From Valencia hispanica (lineage: Eukaryota; Chordata; Actinopteri; Cyprinodontiformes; Valenciidae): 64,000 bases of DNA. The stretch is taken from the NCBI GenBank assembly GCA_963556495.2, contig OY747709.1:56332930-56396929 (forward strand). Reading direction: 5' to 3'. Of the stretch, positions 1-12,500 are shown one piece after another. The position numbers and the translations under genes were made by a program. The notes beneath the pieces were generated by a model. The model worked only from the letters and a program-made list of their open reading frames with translations, searched no databases and was not told the DNA's origin. Numbering within the stretch: the first letter of the stretch is position 1; the number at the start of each line of letters is the position of its first letter.

Positions 1-520
1 TGTATTAATGTGTATTAATGTGTTTATTAATTTGTTTATTAATGTGTGTAATAATGTGTGTATTGATGTGTATTAATGTGTTTATCAATGTGTGTATTAT
101 TGTGTATTAATTTGTTTATTAATGTGTGTAATAATGTGTGTATTGATGTGTATTAATGTGTTTATCAATGTGTGTATTAATGTGTATTCATGTGTTTATT
201 AATGTGTGTATTAATGTGTGTATTACTATGTGTATTAATGTGTGTATTAATGTGTTTATTAAGATGTGTATTAATTTTGATAATGTATATTAATGTGTAT
301 TAATGTGTGTATTAATGTGTATTAATGTGTGTATTAATGTGTATTAATGTGTATTAATGTGTATTAATGTGTGTATTAATGTGTATTAATGTGTATTAAT
401 GTGTGTATTAATGTGTATTAATGCGTATTAATGTGTATTAACGTGTGTATTAATGTGTGTATTAATGTGTGTATTAATGTGTATTGATGTGTATTAATGT
501 GTGTATTATTGTGTGTGTAC
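1..520. repeat. AT-rich minisatellite TGTATTAATG
   Basis: Tandem copies of TGTATTAATG and its 12-bp variant GTGTATTAATGT, with TTTATTAATG variants toward the left end. The array runs off the left edge of the window and stops a few bases before the polypyrimidine/AG acceptor of the first visible cxxc1 exon, so it fills the 3' part of that intron. No gene is seen in it. Confidence 0.95.
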
Positions 521-525
521 TTTAG

Positions 526-3500
526 AGGCTGTGACAGCTGCACGGAGTGGTTCCACGGTCAATGTGTCGGCGTCTCGGAGAAAGCAGCCAAAGCCATCAG
601 AGTGTGGTTCTGTCCGTCCTGCAGAGGTCAGTGTCGAGCCCCATCACGTCCAACGCTGCCACCTGCTGGCAGAGACGAGCGTTACAGCCAAGTGTTTTTT
701 TTGCAGACAAAGACTCGTCTTTGGAGATCAAATACCGCCAGAAGAAGATCAAGGAGGCGGAGCCTGAGCGAGACGACAGGACCGATGGAGAGAGAAGCTC
801 CACCCCTCAGCCCAAAATCGACAGGAGGCGAGGTTCTCAGGTAATCATCCTGAGGGGTGGGGGCGGGGCTAATTTAACAACAGAATCTACCTATTAGCCC
901 TTTGGCTCTGCCTGGTGTTGGGAATGTGACAGTAACTGTTGTCACCTGTAGATCAAGCGCTCGGCCCGGATGTGCGGAGAATGCGACGCCTGTCTGAGAA
1001 CGGAGGACTGCGCTCAGTGCGATTTCTGCAAAGACATGAAGAAGTTCGGAGGACCAAACAAGATCCGGCAGAAATGTCGCCTCCGGCAGTGTGAGGTCCG
1101 AGCCCGGGTACGTCAGCATCACCATGGTTGGCATAGTAACGAGCTGCTGGAGCAGCCAGAGGTGGTTCTTAAGGCGATGCGGTAAGCTAGCTGAAGTTTC
1201 TGGTCATGAGGCTCCTCCTCCCTGGCCGCCTAGCCTGTCAGCATGTCAACAACTCTGTGAATTGTTTACCTTTTCAGACCTCCAGATATCCATCATTAAC
1301 CAATCACAGCCCGTCGTGTCAGTGTTTGCTGCGGTGGTGGGCGGAGCCATCTCCTGCTGAACACTCGCTGATAACACTGTGATGCTTTCTGTCTCTATGC
1401 AGAAGATGCTTCGAGTCCGAGACGAGGAGATGAGTCGGAGTGGCAGCAGGGGGCGTGGCCTGTCCATAAAAGGGGCGGGCCATCTTTCAGATGATGACGA
1501 TGAAGAAGAGGAGGAGGAGGAAGGGTTCAGCGAGAGCGAGATGGAACTGTACCAACAGTACAAAGCTGCTGGATACAGAGACCTGGTGAGTGACGCTCTT
1601 TGACCAATCAGATGTCAGGGATTCACTTGTTGACCAATCATACATCAGAGATTCGCTTGCTGACCAATCAGACATCAGGGATTCGCTTGTTGACCAATCA
1701 CACGTCAGGGATTCACTTCTTGGCCAATCAGACGTCAGAGATTCGCTTGTTAACCAATCAGACGTCAGGGATTCACTTGTTTACCAATCAGACGTCAGGG
1801 ATTCACTTATTGACCAATCAGACGTCAGGGATTCACTTGTTGACCAATCAGACGTCAGGGATTTGCTTGTTGACCAATTAGATGTCAGAGATTCGCTTGC
1901 TGACCAATCAGACGTCAGGGAGTCACTTGTTGACCAATCAGACGTCAGGGATTTGCTTGTTGACCAATTACATGTCAGGGATTCACTTGTTGACCAACCA
2001 GACGTCAGGGATTTGCTTGTTGACCAATTAGATGTCAGAGATTCGCTTGTTGACCAATTACATGTCAGACATTCGCTTGTTGACCAATCAGACGTCAGGG
2101 ATTCACTTGTTGACCAATCAGACGTCAGGGATTCGCTTGTTGACCAATCAGACGTCAGGGATTCACTTGTTGACCAATCAGACGTCAGGGATTCGCTTGT
2201 TGACCAATCAGACGTCAGGGATTCGCTTGTTGACCAATCAGACGTCAGGGATTTGCTTGTTGACCAATCAGACGTCAGGGATTTGCTTGTTGACCAATCA
2301 GACGTCAGAGATTCGCTTGTTGACCAATCAGACGTCAGGGATTCGCTTGTTGACCAATCAGACGTCAGGGATTCACTTGTTGACCAATCAGACGTCAGAG
2401 ATTCGCTTGTTGACCAATCAGACGTCAGGGATTCACTTGTTGACCAATCAGACGTCAGGGATTCGCTTGTTGACCAATCAGACGTCAGGGATTTGCTTGT
2501 TGACCAATCAGACGTCAGGGATTCGCTTGTTGACCAATCAGACGTCAGGGATTCACTTGTTGACCAATCAGATGTCAGGGATTCGCTTGTTGACCAATCA
2601 GACGTCAGGGATTCGCTTGTTGACCAATCAGACGTCAGGGATTCGCTTGTTGACCAATCAGACGTCAGGGATTCACTTGTTGACCAATTAGATGTCAGAG
2701 ATTCGCTTGTTGACCAATCAGACGTCAGGGATTTGTTTGTTGACCAATTAGATGTCAGAGATTTGCTTGTTGACCAATCAGACGTCAAGGATTCACTTGT
2801 TGACCAATCAGACATCAGGGATTTGCTTTTTGACCAATTACATGTCAGACATTCGCTTGTTGACCAATCAGACGTCAGGGATTCACTTGTTGACCAATCA
2901 GACGTCAGGGATTCACTTGTTGACCAATCAGACGTCAGGGATTTGCTTGTTGACCAATTAGATGTCAGAGATTCGCTTGTTGACCAATCAGACGTCAGGG
3001 ATTTGCTTGTTGACCAATCAGACGTCAGGGATTCACTTGTTGACCAATCAGACGTCAGGGATTTGCTTGTTGACCAATTAGATGTCAGAGATTCGCATGT
3101 TGACCAATCAGACATCAGGGATTCACTTGTTGACCAATTAGACGTCAGGGATTCACTTGTTGACCAATCACACGTCAGGGATTCACTTGTTGACCAATCA
3201 GACGTCAGGGATTCGCTTATTGACCAATCAGACGTCTGGGATTCACTTGTTGACCAATCAGACGTCAGGGATTTGCTTGTTGACCAATTAGATGTCAGAG
3301 ATTCACTTGTTGACCAATCAGACATCAGAGATTTGCTTGTTGACCAATTAGATGTCAGAGATTCGCTTGTTGACCAATCAGACATCAGAGATTTGCTTGT
3401 TGACCAATCAGACATCAGGGATTCGCTTGTTGACCAATCAGACATCAGAGATTTGCTTGTTGACCAATCAGACGTCAGGGATTTGCTTGCTGACCAATCA

Positions 3501-6500
3501 GACATCAGGGATTCACTTGTTGACAAATCAGACGTCAGGGATTCACTTGTTGACCAACCAGACATCAGAGATTTGCTTGTTGACCAATTAGATGTCAGAG
3601 ATTCGCTTGTTGACCAATCAGACGTCAGGGATTTGCTTGCTGACCAATCAGACATCGGGGATTCACTTATTGACCAATCAGACGTCTGGGTTTCACTTGT
3701 TGACCAATCAGACGTCAGGGATTTGCTTGTTGACCAATCAGACGTCAGGGATTCGCTTGCTGACCAATGAGACATCAGAGATTTGCTTGTTGACCAATTA
3801 GATGTCAGAGATTCGCTTGTTGACCAATCAGACATCAGGGATTCGCTTGCTGACCAATCAGACATCAGAGATTTGCTTGTTGACCAATCAGACGTCAGGG
3901 ATTTGCTTGCTGACCAATCAGATATCAGGGATTCGCTTGTTGACCAATCAGACATCAGGGATTCGCTTGTTGACCAATCAGACGTCTGGGATTCGCTTGT
4001 TGACCAATCAGACATCAGAGATTTGCTTGTTGACCAATTAGACGTCAGGGATTCGCTTGTTGATCAATGTGATGTCAGGGATTCAGTTTGTGAAGAATCA
4101 GACAAACATACACCTTTAATGTTAATACCTTAATAAGCGTTGAAACGTGTCTTATTTTTGATATCTTCCGTTAACTGACTGTAACTTGACACCGAGTCAG
4201 CAGCAGCTGTGGTCAGAGTAGAGAACAGCCGAGTCGTTGTGAGTGATTGAGGAAACGGTGAACCTGGTGAGTAAAACAACAGACTGAAAACTTTCTGGGC
4301 TGAATCTCCACCTAAACCTGATACTCCACTATATCTGGGCTGTGTCTCGTTTTACGATTTAAATCAGGATATTTAGAGTTAACTTCTGATTCGCTGTATT
4401 AACGTTCAGTCCCATAATGCAGCAGAGAACCTAAAGCGGTAGAAATGACCTTTAATCCTGAAAGATGCTGCAGTTTGGCTCCTCAGTAGAACAGCAGTAT
4501 AACTGGATGAACCAACTCAACCAGTGAGAAGTAGTCTTAAAACCCTTTGGCCAATGATCCGCCCACAGAGAGCGGTTCTACTGACAGCTGACCCGAGCTC
4601 CGAGACGGCAGAACGTAGAACACCTTTAACCTCACCTCACATTATGTCAGAGAAGGAACCGGAAACCGGCTGCAGGCTTTATGGCTCAAATGATTCAGCA
4701 CAATGTGGCGAGAAATTATCAAATCATATCCGGTCGTTTTATGACCGTCTGAACGGCACCAATCCGAGCCAGGTCTCTGTCACGTTCTGCTAAATCTGAT
4801 CCATATCTGATGATTCTGAAAACGACTCGAGACAGACGTACTAATCAGCACCAGAGGAGGCGGTGACAGAGGTTCTCCAATGTCTGTCCTGACATCCAGA
4901 AATCATGGCTGACCTCTGGCAGCGAAGGCCTTCACATCCCGCCACCGCCACCGACTGTGGTTCCGACCCAAACCTCTGTATGGAGGCAGCAGCCACTGTT
5001 AAAACCTGGGCTCTCTTTTCTCTCCGTGTCCTTCTGTCTCTGAGTCATGTGTCAACATTTAGTCGACTCCGTGCATCGATTGCCAAACTGCAGCACAAAC
5101 CCTAACGTCTGCAGCCGCCATCTTTACTTCCATGAGCAGAGCGCGCTTTGACGTCTTGTCTTCTTCGGGCCGCGGAGCTTTCGCACCGGAGCGTGACGCT
5201 TTTCAGTTATTATAGTGTGAACAACAACAACAACACACACACAAAACAACCTGATTTAAAACCGGCAGGATGAACGTAGCTCTGGGTAAACAAAGAAGAG
5301 TTAAAGCGATACAAGTCGTATAACGAGCACTTTTCTGGAACTCTGCTCTGACGGTGCCTCCATGTCTCCGTCGGCTTCAGTCCTGTAGCGTCTCTGACTC
5401 TGGTTCTGGTCCGGGTGTTTAACTGGTTCTGCTGTTCTGGTGCCACTCACCTGAAGCAGACGACGAGCTCGGTTTTCTGAATGGCGGTGGGGGGAGGAGC
5501 TAGTGAAGTATGCGTTCAGGAGCTTTGAGGAAAACTAAGCTTCCACTGAATTACATGCCGAATGATACAGATGTTAATAGAAATTTAAATGGATATCGTT
5601 TCCATATCTCATGTGGCTTAAATATAGATTGTTTTGTTCTTTTTTTACGTGTCCTGTTTGGCCGTGTGGAGCTCAGAATTGGTGTCTGAGTACCAAGTAG
5701 AAGCCCAACAGATTTACTTTCACAAGCGGAGCAGTACAGCTTTTGCTATAGTCCTCCACTTGATATATGTGTGAAAAATCTTTATTATGAATTGTTGGGG
5801 GTTTTATTTTCTGATGTTATGTTAAAGAAGATGAAGAAGAGAGGTAGGAAACAAAAAGTCAAGGGTGAGTTTTAAGAGGGTAGATTGTTTTCTAAGTATT
5901 GATAATCTTGAGAGTTGAAATGAAGGCAACTGGATTGTTCTTGTTGTCTTGAATATTTTTTTTAAATCTCTCATCCAAGAGGCTTCTTCAGTTCTGAAAG
6001 CTGGATTGTGAGAATCAGATTTATACGTCTAAGGTTAAGGCTCACTAACGAGGTTATGGTTATACCTAACGAGGCGTAAGCCTGATAGCCTCGTTAGGTA
6101 TAACCATAACCTCCTGGCTTATGCCGCTTTGAAGCTTGGAAAGCAGCAAAAGTTTCCAACATTTCCACAGCCAAAGCACACGAAGCGCCGCAGAGACTCT
6201 GACCGTCTCAACCGTAGACTTAACGTGTGATCTTGACGTTTTGGGCGGTGTGAACGCGGCGTGAAGCAGAAAGAATCCAGCAGGTTGTGATCTGCTTTGC
6301 TAAAAGCGGATCGCCCTGATCAAATCCAGCATTTTGTTTTATCTGGTCAAGCAGCTGAAACACTTGTAGTGTGGAACAGAGAGAAGTGAGACATGAATGG
6401 GAGAGATTTATCCCCATATCAGCAGCACTTAAAGCTTTGTTGATCATATTATTGCCCATGTTGACTGAAACCTGGCAGGTTCCATCTCATGTCTTCCTCT

Positions 6501-9500
6501 TCCTACACTGCAAAAAAGGATTTTGAAGAAAGTAAAAAAGCCTTATTGTTTCTGGAAATGTTTTCTTATTTTTTGTCTAAAGAGAAAAAATGTTCTTAAC
6601 AAGCAACTTTTGCTCTCTCCATTGGCAGATTGTTTTGGCTTATTTCAAGCAGTGTTGTTTTTGCAGTGTAACCAATCAAACGTCAGGCGGGCGATTCGTG
6701 ACGAGTCAGACGTCATGGAAACGTCACGGTGTGTCTTCGTGTTGCAGGTGTGGCACAGCGAGGAGGAAGAGGACGCTCAGTCCGACTCTCTGAGGAAGAA
6801 GGCGGTGAAGGTGAAGCACGTGAAGAGGCGAGAGAAGAAGCCGGAGAAAAAGGTGCAGCCGGGTAGATCACATGATCGCTGATGTCACTGGTGATGTCAC
6901 TGGTGATGTCACTGACCCTAAACCTGTTCTCCTGCAGAAGTCTGTCTCTGTTCCCAAAGAGGAGGCCAAACCGCGGCGCCACAAAGTAAAGCAGCGCCAC
7001 AGGGAGCGCGTGCGACACAGCGAGCGAGCGGGAGAGGGCGGGGCCAAAGAGGTGGGCGGGGCCCTGAGGCAGTGTTTGGGTCCGGGCTGCGTCGAACCGG
7101 CTAGAAGCGGTTCCAAGTACTGCTCCGAGGACTGCGGCATGAAGCTGGCGGCCAAGTGAGTGTTAGCCGAGGACGGGTTAGAGTTAGCACTAGCTAACGG
7201 CGCTAACTCTGTCTGTGTGCCGCAGCCGGATCTACGAAATCCTGCCCCAGAGGATCCAGCAGTGGCAGCAGAGTCCCTGTGTCGCCGAGGAGATGGGGCG
7301 GAGACAGCTGGAGCGAATCAGGAAGGAGCAGCAGGCCGCCAGGCTCCGCCTCACGCTGATGGAGAAGCGTTTTCACGAACTGGAAACCATCATCGCCAAC
7401 GCCAAGCAGCAGCAGGTCCAGCATGACGAGGAGGTGAGAACGCCGGACACGGAGCGATACCGGGCCGTCCCGTCTCTGTCTCTGTCTCGTCTCTGTCTCT
7501 GACTCGTCTCTGTCTCTGTCTCTGACTCGTCTCTGTCTGACTCGTCTCTGTCTCTGACTCGTCTCTGTCTCTGATTCGTCTCTGTCTGACTCGTCTCTGT
7601 CTGACTCGTCTCTGACTCGTCTCTGTCTCTGACTCGTCTCTGTCTCTGACTCGTCTCTGTCTCTGACTCGTCTCTGTCTCTGATTCGTCTCTGTCTGACT
7701 CGTCTCTGTCTGACTCGTCTCTGTCTCTGTCTGACTCGTCTCTGTCTGACTCGTCTCTGTCTCTGATTCGTCTCTGTCTCTGACTCGTCTCTGTCTCTGA
7801 CTCGGTCTGTCTGACTCGTCTCTGTCTCTGATTCGTCTCTGTCTCTGACTCGTCTCTGTCTCTGACTCGGTCTGTCTGACTCGTCTCTGTCTCTGACTCG
7901 TCTCTGTCTCTGACTCGGTCTGTCTGACTCGTCTCTGTCTGACTCGTCTCTGACTCGTCTCTGTCTCTGATTCGTCTCTGTCTGACTCGTCTCTGTCTGA
8001 CTCGTCTCTGTCTGACTCGTCTCTGTCTCTGACTCGTCTCTGTCTCTGACTCGTCTCTGTCTGACTCGTCTCTGTTCCGTCTCTGTCTCTGTCTCTGACC
8101 CGTCTCTGACTCGTCTCTGTCTCTGACTCGTCTCTGTCTGACTCGTCTCTGTCTCTGACTCGTCTCTGTCTCTGATTCGTCTCTGTCTGACTCGTCTCTG
8201 TCTCTGACTCGTCTCTGTCTTTGTCTCTGACTCGTCTCTGTCTTTGTCTCTGACTCGTCTCTGTCTGACTCGTCTCTGTTCCGTCTCTGTCTCTGACTCG
8301 TCTCTGTCTCTGTCCCGTCTCTGTCCTGTCTCTGTCTCTGACTCGTCTCTGTCTCTGACTCGTCTCTGTTCCGTCTCTGTCTCTGACTCGTCTCTGTCCC
8401 GTCTCAGTCTCTGTCCCATCTCTGTCCTGTCTCTGTCTCTGACTCGTCTCTGTCTCTGATTCGTCTCTGTTCCGTCTCTGACTCGTCTCTGTCTCTGACC
8501 CGTCTCTGTCCCTGTCTCTGTCTCTGACCCGTCTCTGTCCCGTCTCTGTCTCTGACTCGTCTCTGTCTCTGACCCGTCTCTGTCCCGTCTCTGTCTCTGA
8601 CTCGTCTCTGTCTCTGTCCCGTCTCTGTCTCTGACTCGTCTCTGTCCCATCTCTGTCTCGGACCCGTCTCTGTCTCTGACTCTGACCCGTCTCTGTCTCT
8701 GACTCGTCTCTGTCTCTGACCCGTCTCTGTCTCTGACTCTGACCCGTCTCTGTCTCGTCTCTTTCTCTGACCCGTCTCTGTCTCTGACCCGTCTCTGTCT
8801 CTGACCCGTCTCTGTCTCGTCTCTGTCTCTCTCTCTGACCCGTCTCTGTCTCGTCTCTTTCTCTGACCCGTCTCTGTCTCGGTCCCGTCTCTGTCTCTGA
8901 CCCGTCTCTGTCTCGTCTCTGTCCCGTCTCTGTCCTGTCTCTGTCTCTGTCTCTGACCCGTCTCTGTCTTTGTCCCGTCTCTGTCTCTGTCCCGTCTCTC
9001 TCCTGTCTCTGACTCGTCTCTGTCTCTGATTCGTCTCTGACTCGTCTCTGTCTCTGACCCGTCTCTGTCTCTGTCCCGTCTCTGTCTCTGACTCGTCTCT
9101 GACTCGTCTCTGTCTCTGACCCGTCTCTGTCTCTGACTCGTCTCTGACCCGTCTCTGTCTCTCTCTCTCTGACCCGTCTCTGTCTCGTCTCTGTCTCTCT
9201 CTCTGACCCGTCTCTGTCTCTGTCTCTCTCTCTGACCCGTCTCTGACCGGTCTCTGTCTCGTCTCTGTCTCTGACCCGTCTCTGTCTCGTCTCTGTCTCT
9301 CTCTCTGACCCGTCTCTGTCTCTGTCTCTGACCCATCTCAGTCTCTGTCCCGTCTCTGTCTCTGACTCGTCTCTGACTCGTCTCTGTCTCTGACCCGTCT
9401 CTGTCTCTGACTCGTCTCTGTCTCTGACCCGTCTCTGTCTCTCTCTCTCTGACCCGTCTCTGTCTCGTCTCTGTCTCTCTCTCTGACCCGTCTCTGTCTC

Positions 9501-12500
9501 TGTCTCTCTCTCTGACCCGTCTCTGACCGGTCTCTGTCTCGTCTCTGTCTCTGACCCGTCTCTGTCTCTGTCTCTCTCTCTGACCCGTCTCTGACCGGTC
9601 TCTGACTCGTCTCTGTCTCTGACCCGTCTCTGTCTCTGACCCGTCTCTGTCTTTGTCCAGTCTCTGTCTCTGTCCCGTCTCTGTCCTGTCTCTGTCTCTG
9701 ACTCGTCTCTGTCTCTGACCCGTCTCTGTCTCTGACCCGTCTCTGTCTTTGTCCAGTCTCTGTCTCTGTCCCGTCTCTGTCCTGTCTCTGTCTCTGACTC
9801 GTCTCTGTCTCTGATTCGTCTCTGTTCCGTCTCTGACCCGTCTCTGTCTCTGTCCCGTCTCTGTCTCTGTTCCGTCTCTGACCCGTCTCTGTCTCTGTCC
9901 CGTCTCTGTCTCTGACCCGTCTCTGTCTCTGTCCCGTCTCTGTCTCTGACTCGTCTCTGTTCCGTCTCTGTCTCTGACCCGTCTCTGTCTCTGACTCATC
10001 TCTGTCCCATCTCTGTCTCGGACCCGTCTCTGTCTCTGACCTGTCTCTGTCCCGTCTCTGTCTCTGACTCGTCTCTGTCTCTGATTCGTCTCTGTTCCGT
10101 CTCTGTCTCTGACCCGTCTCTGTCTCTGACTCTGACCCGTCTCCTTTCTCTGACTCGTCTCTGTTCCGTCTCTGTCTCTGACCCGTCTCTGTCTCTGTCC
10201 CGTCTCTGACTCGTCTCTGTTCCGTCTCTGTCTCGTCTCTGTCTCTGTCCCGTCTCTGTCTCTGACTCGTCTCTGTCTCTGACCCGTCTCTGTCTCTGAC
10301 TCGTCTCTGTCTCTGACCCGTCTCTGTCTCTGTCCCGTCTCTGTCTCTGTCTCTGACCCATCTCTGTCTCTGTCCCGTCTCTCTCCTGTCTCTGACTCGT
10401 CTCTGTCTCTGATTCGTCTCTGACTCGTCTCTGTCTCTGACCCGTCTCTGTCTCTGACTCGTCTCTGTCTCTGACCCGTCTCTGTCTCTGTCCCGTCTCT
10501 GTCTCTGACTCGTCTCTGTCTCTGACCCGTCTCTGTCTCTGACTCGTCTCTGTCTCTGACTCGTCTCTGTCTCTGTCCCGTCTCTGTCTCTGTCTCTGAC
10601 CCATCTCTGTCTCTGTCCCGTCTCTGTCTCTGACTCGTCTCTGTTCCGTCTCTGTCTCTGACTCGTCTCTGTCTCTGACTCGTCTCTGTCTCTGTCTCTG
10701 ACCCGTCTCTGTCTCTGACTCGTCTCTGTCTCTGACCCGTCTCTGTCTCTCTCTCTGACCCGTCTCTGTCTCGTCTCTGTCTCTGACCCGTCTCTGTCTC
10801 GTCTCTGTCTCTCTCTCTGACCCGTCTCTGTCTCTGTCTCTCTCTCTGACCCGTCTCTGACCGGTCTCTGTCTCGTCTCTGTCTCTGACCCGTCTCTGTC
10901 TCGTCTCTGTTCCGTCTCTGTCTCTGACCCGTCTCTGTCTCTGTCCCGTCTCTGTCTCTGACTCGTCTCTGTTCCGTCTCTGTCTCGTCTCTGTCTCTGT
11001 CCCGTCTCTGTCTCTGACTCGTCTCTGTCTCTGACCCGTCTCTGTCTCTGTCCCGTCTCTGTCTCTGACTCGTCTCTGTCTCTGACCCGTCTCTGTCTCT
11101 GACTCGTCTCTGTCTCTGACCCGTCTCTGTCTCTGTCCCGTCTCTGTCTCTGACCGGTCTCTGTCTCGTCTCTGTCTCTGACTCGTCTCTGTTCCGTCTC
11201 TGTCTCGTCTCTGTCTCTGTCCCGTCTCTGTCTCTGACTCGTCTCTGACTCTGACCCGTCTCTGTCTCTGTCCCGTCTCTGTCTCTGACCCGTCTCTGTC
11301 CCGTCTCTGACTCGTCTCTGTCTCTGACCCGTCTCTGTCTCTGACCCGTCTCTGTCTCTGACCCGTCTCTGTCCCGTCTCTGACTCGTCTCTGTCTCTGA
11401 CCCGTCTCTGTCTCTGACCCGTCTCTGACCCGTCTCTGTCCCGTCTCTGTCCCGTCTCTGTCTCGTCTCTGTCTCTGACCCGTCTCTGTCTCTGTCTCTG
11501 TCCCATCTCTGTCTCGGACCCGTCTCTGTCTCTGTCCCGTCTCTCTCCTTTCTCTGACTCGTCTCTGTCTCTGATTCGTCTCTGACTCGTCTCTGTCTCT
11601 GACCCGTCTCTGTCCCGTCTCTGTCTCTTTCCCGTCTCTATCCCGTCTCTGTCTCTGACCCGTCTCTTTCTCTGTCCCGTCTCTGTCTCTGACCCGTCTC
11701 TGTCTCTGACTCGTCTCTGTCTCTGACTCGTCTCTGTCTCTGTCCCGTCTCTGTCTCTGACTCGTCTCTGTCCCATCTCTGTCTCTGTCCCGTCTCTGTC
11801 TCTGACTCGTCTCTGTCTCTGATTCGTCTCTGTTCCGTCTCTGTCTCTGTCTCTGACCCGTCTCTGTCTGTGACCCGTCTCTGTCTCGTCTCTGTCTCTG
11901 ACTCGTCTCTGTCTCTGTCCCGTCTCTGTCCCGTCTCTGTCTCGTCTCTGTCTCTGACCCGTCTCTTTCTCTGTCCCGTCTCTGTCTCTGACCCGTCTCT
12001 GTCTCTGACTCGTCTCTGTCTCTGTCCCGTCTCTGTCCCGTCTCTGTCTCGTCTCTGTCTCTGACCCGTCTCTTTCTCTGTCCCGTCTCTGTCTCTGACC
12101 CGTCTCTGTCTCTGACTCGTCTCTGTCTCTGACCCGTCTCTTTCTCTGTCCCGTCTCTGTCTCTGACTCGTCTCTGTCCCATCTCTGTCTCTGTCCCGTC
12201 TCTGACTCGTCTCTGTCTCTGACCCGTCTCTTTCTCTGTCCCGTCTCTGTCTCTGACTCGTCTCTGTCCCATCTCTGTCTCTGTCCCGTCTCTGACTCGT
12301 CTCTGTCTCTGACCCGTCTCTTTCTCTGTCCCGTCTCTGTCTCTGACTCGTCTCTGTCCCATCTCTGTCTCTGTCCCGTCTCTGACTCGTCTCTGTCTCT
12401 GATTCGTCTCTGTTCCGTCTCTGTCTCTGACTCTGACCCGTCTCTGTCTCTGACTCGTCTCTGTCTCTGACTCGTCTCTGTCTCGTCTCTGTCTCTGACT

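Noticed and set aside
1590..4015. Open frames of 726 (+) and 744 (-) codons with a ten-residue repeat
   Set aside because: They coincide with the 30-bp intronic minisatellite. A stop-free 30-bp unit is open in several frames on both strands, and flanking cxxc1 exons show this is intron.
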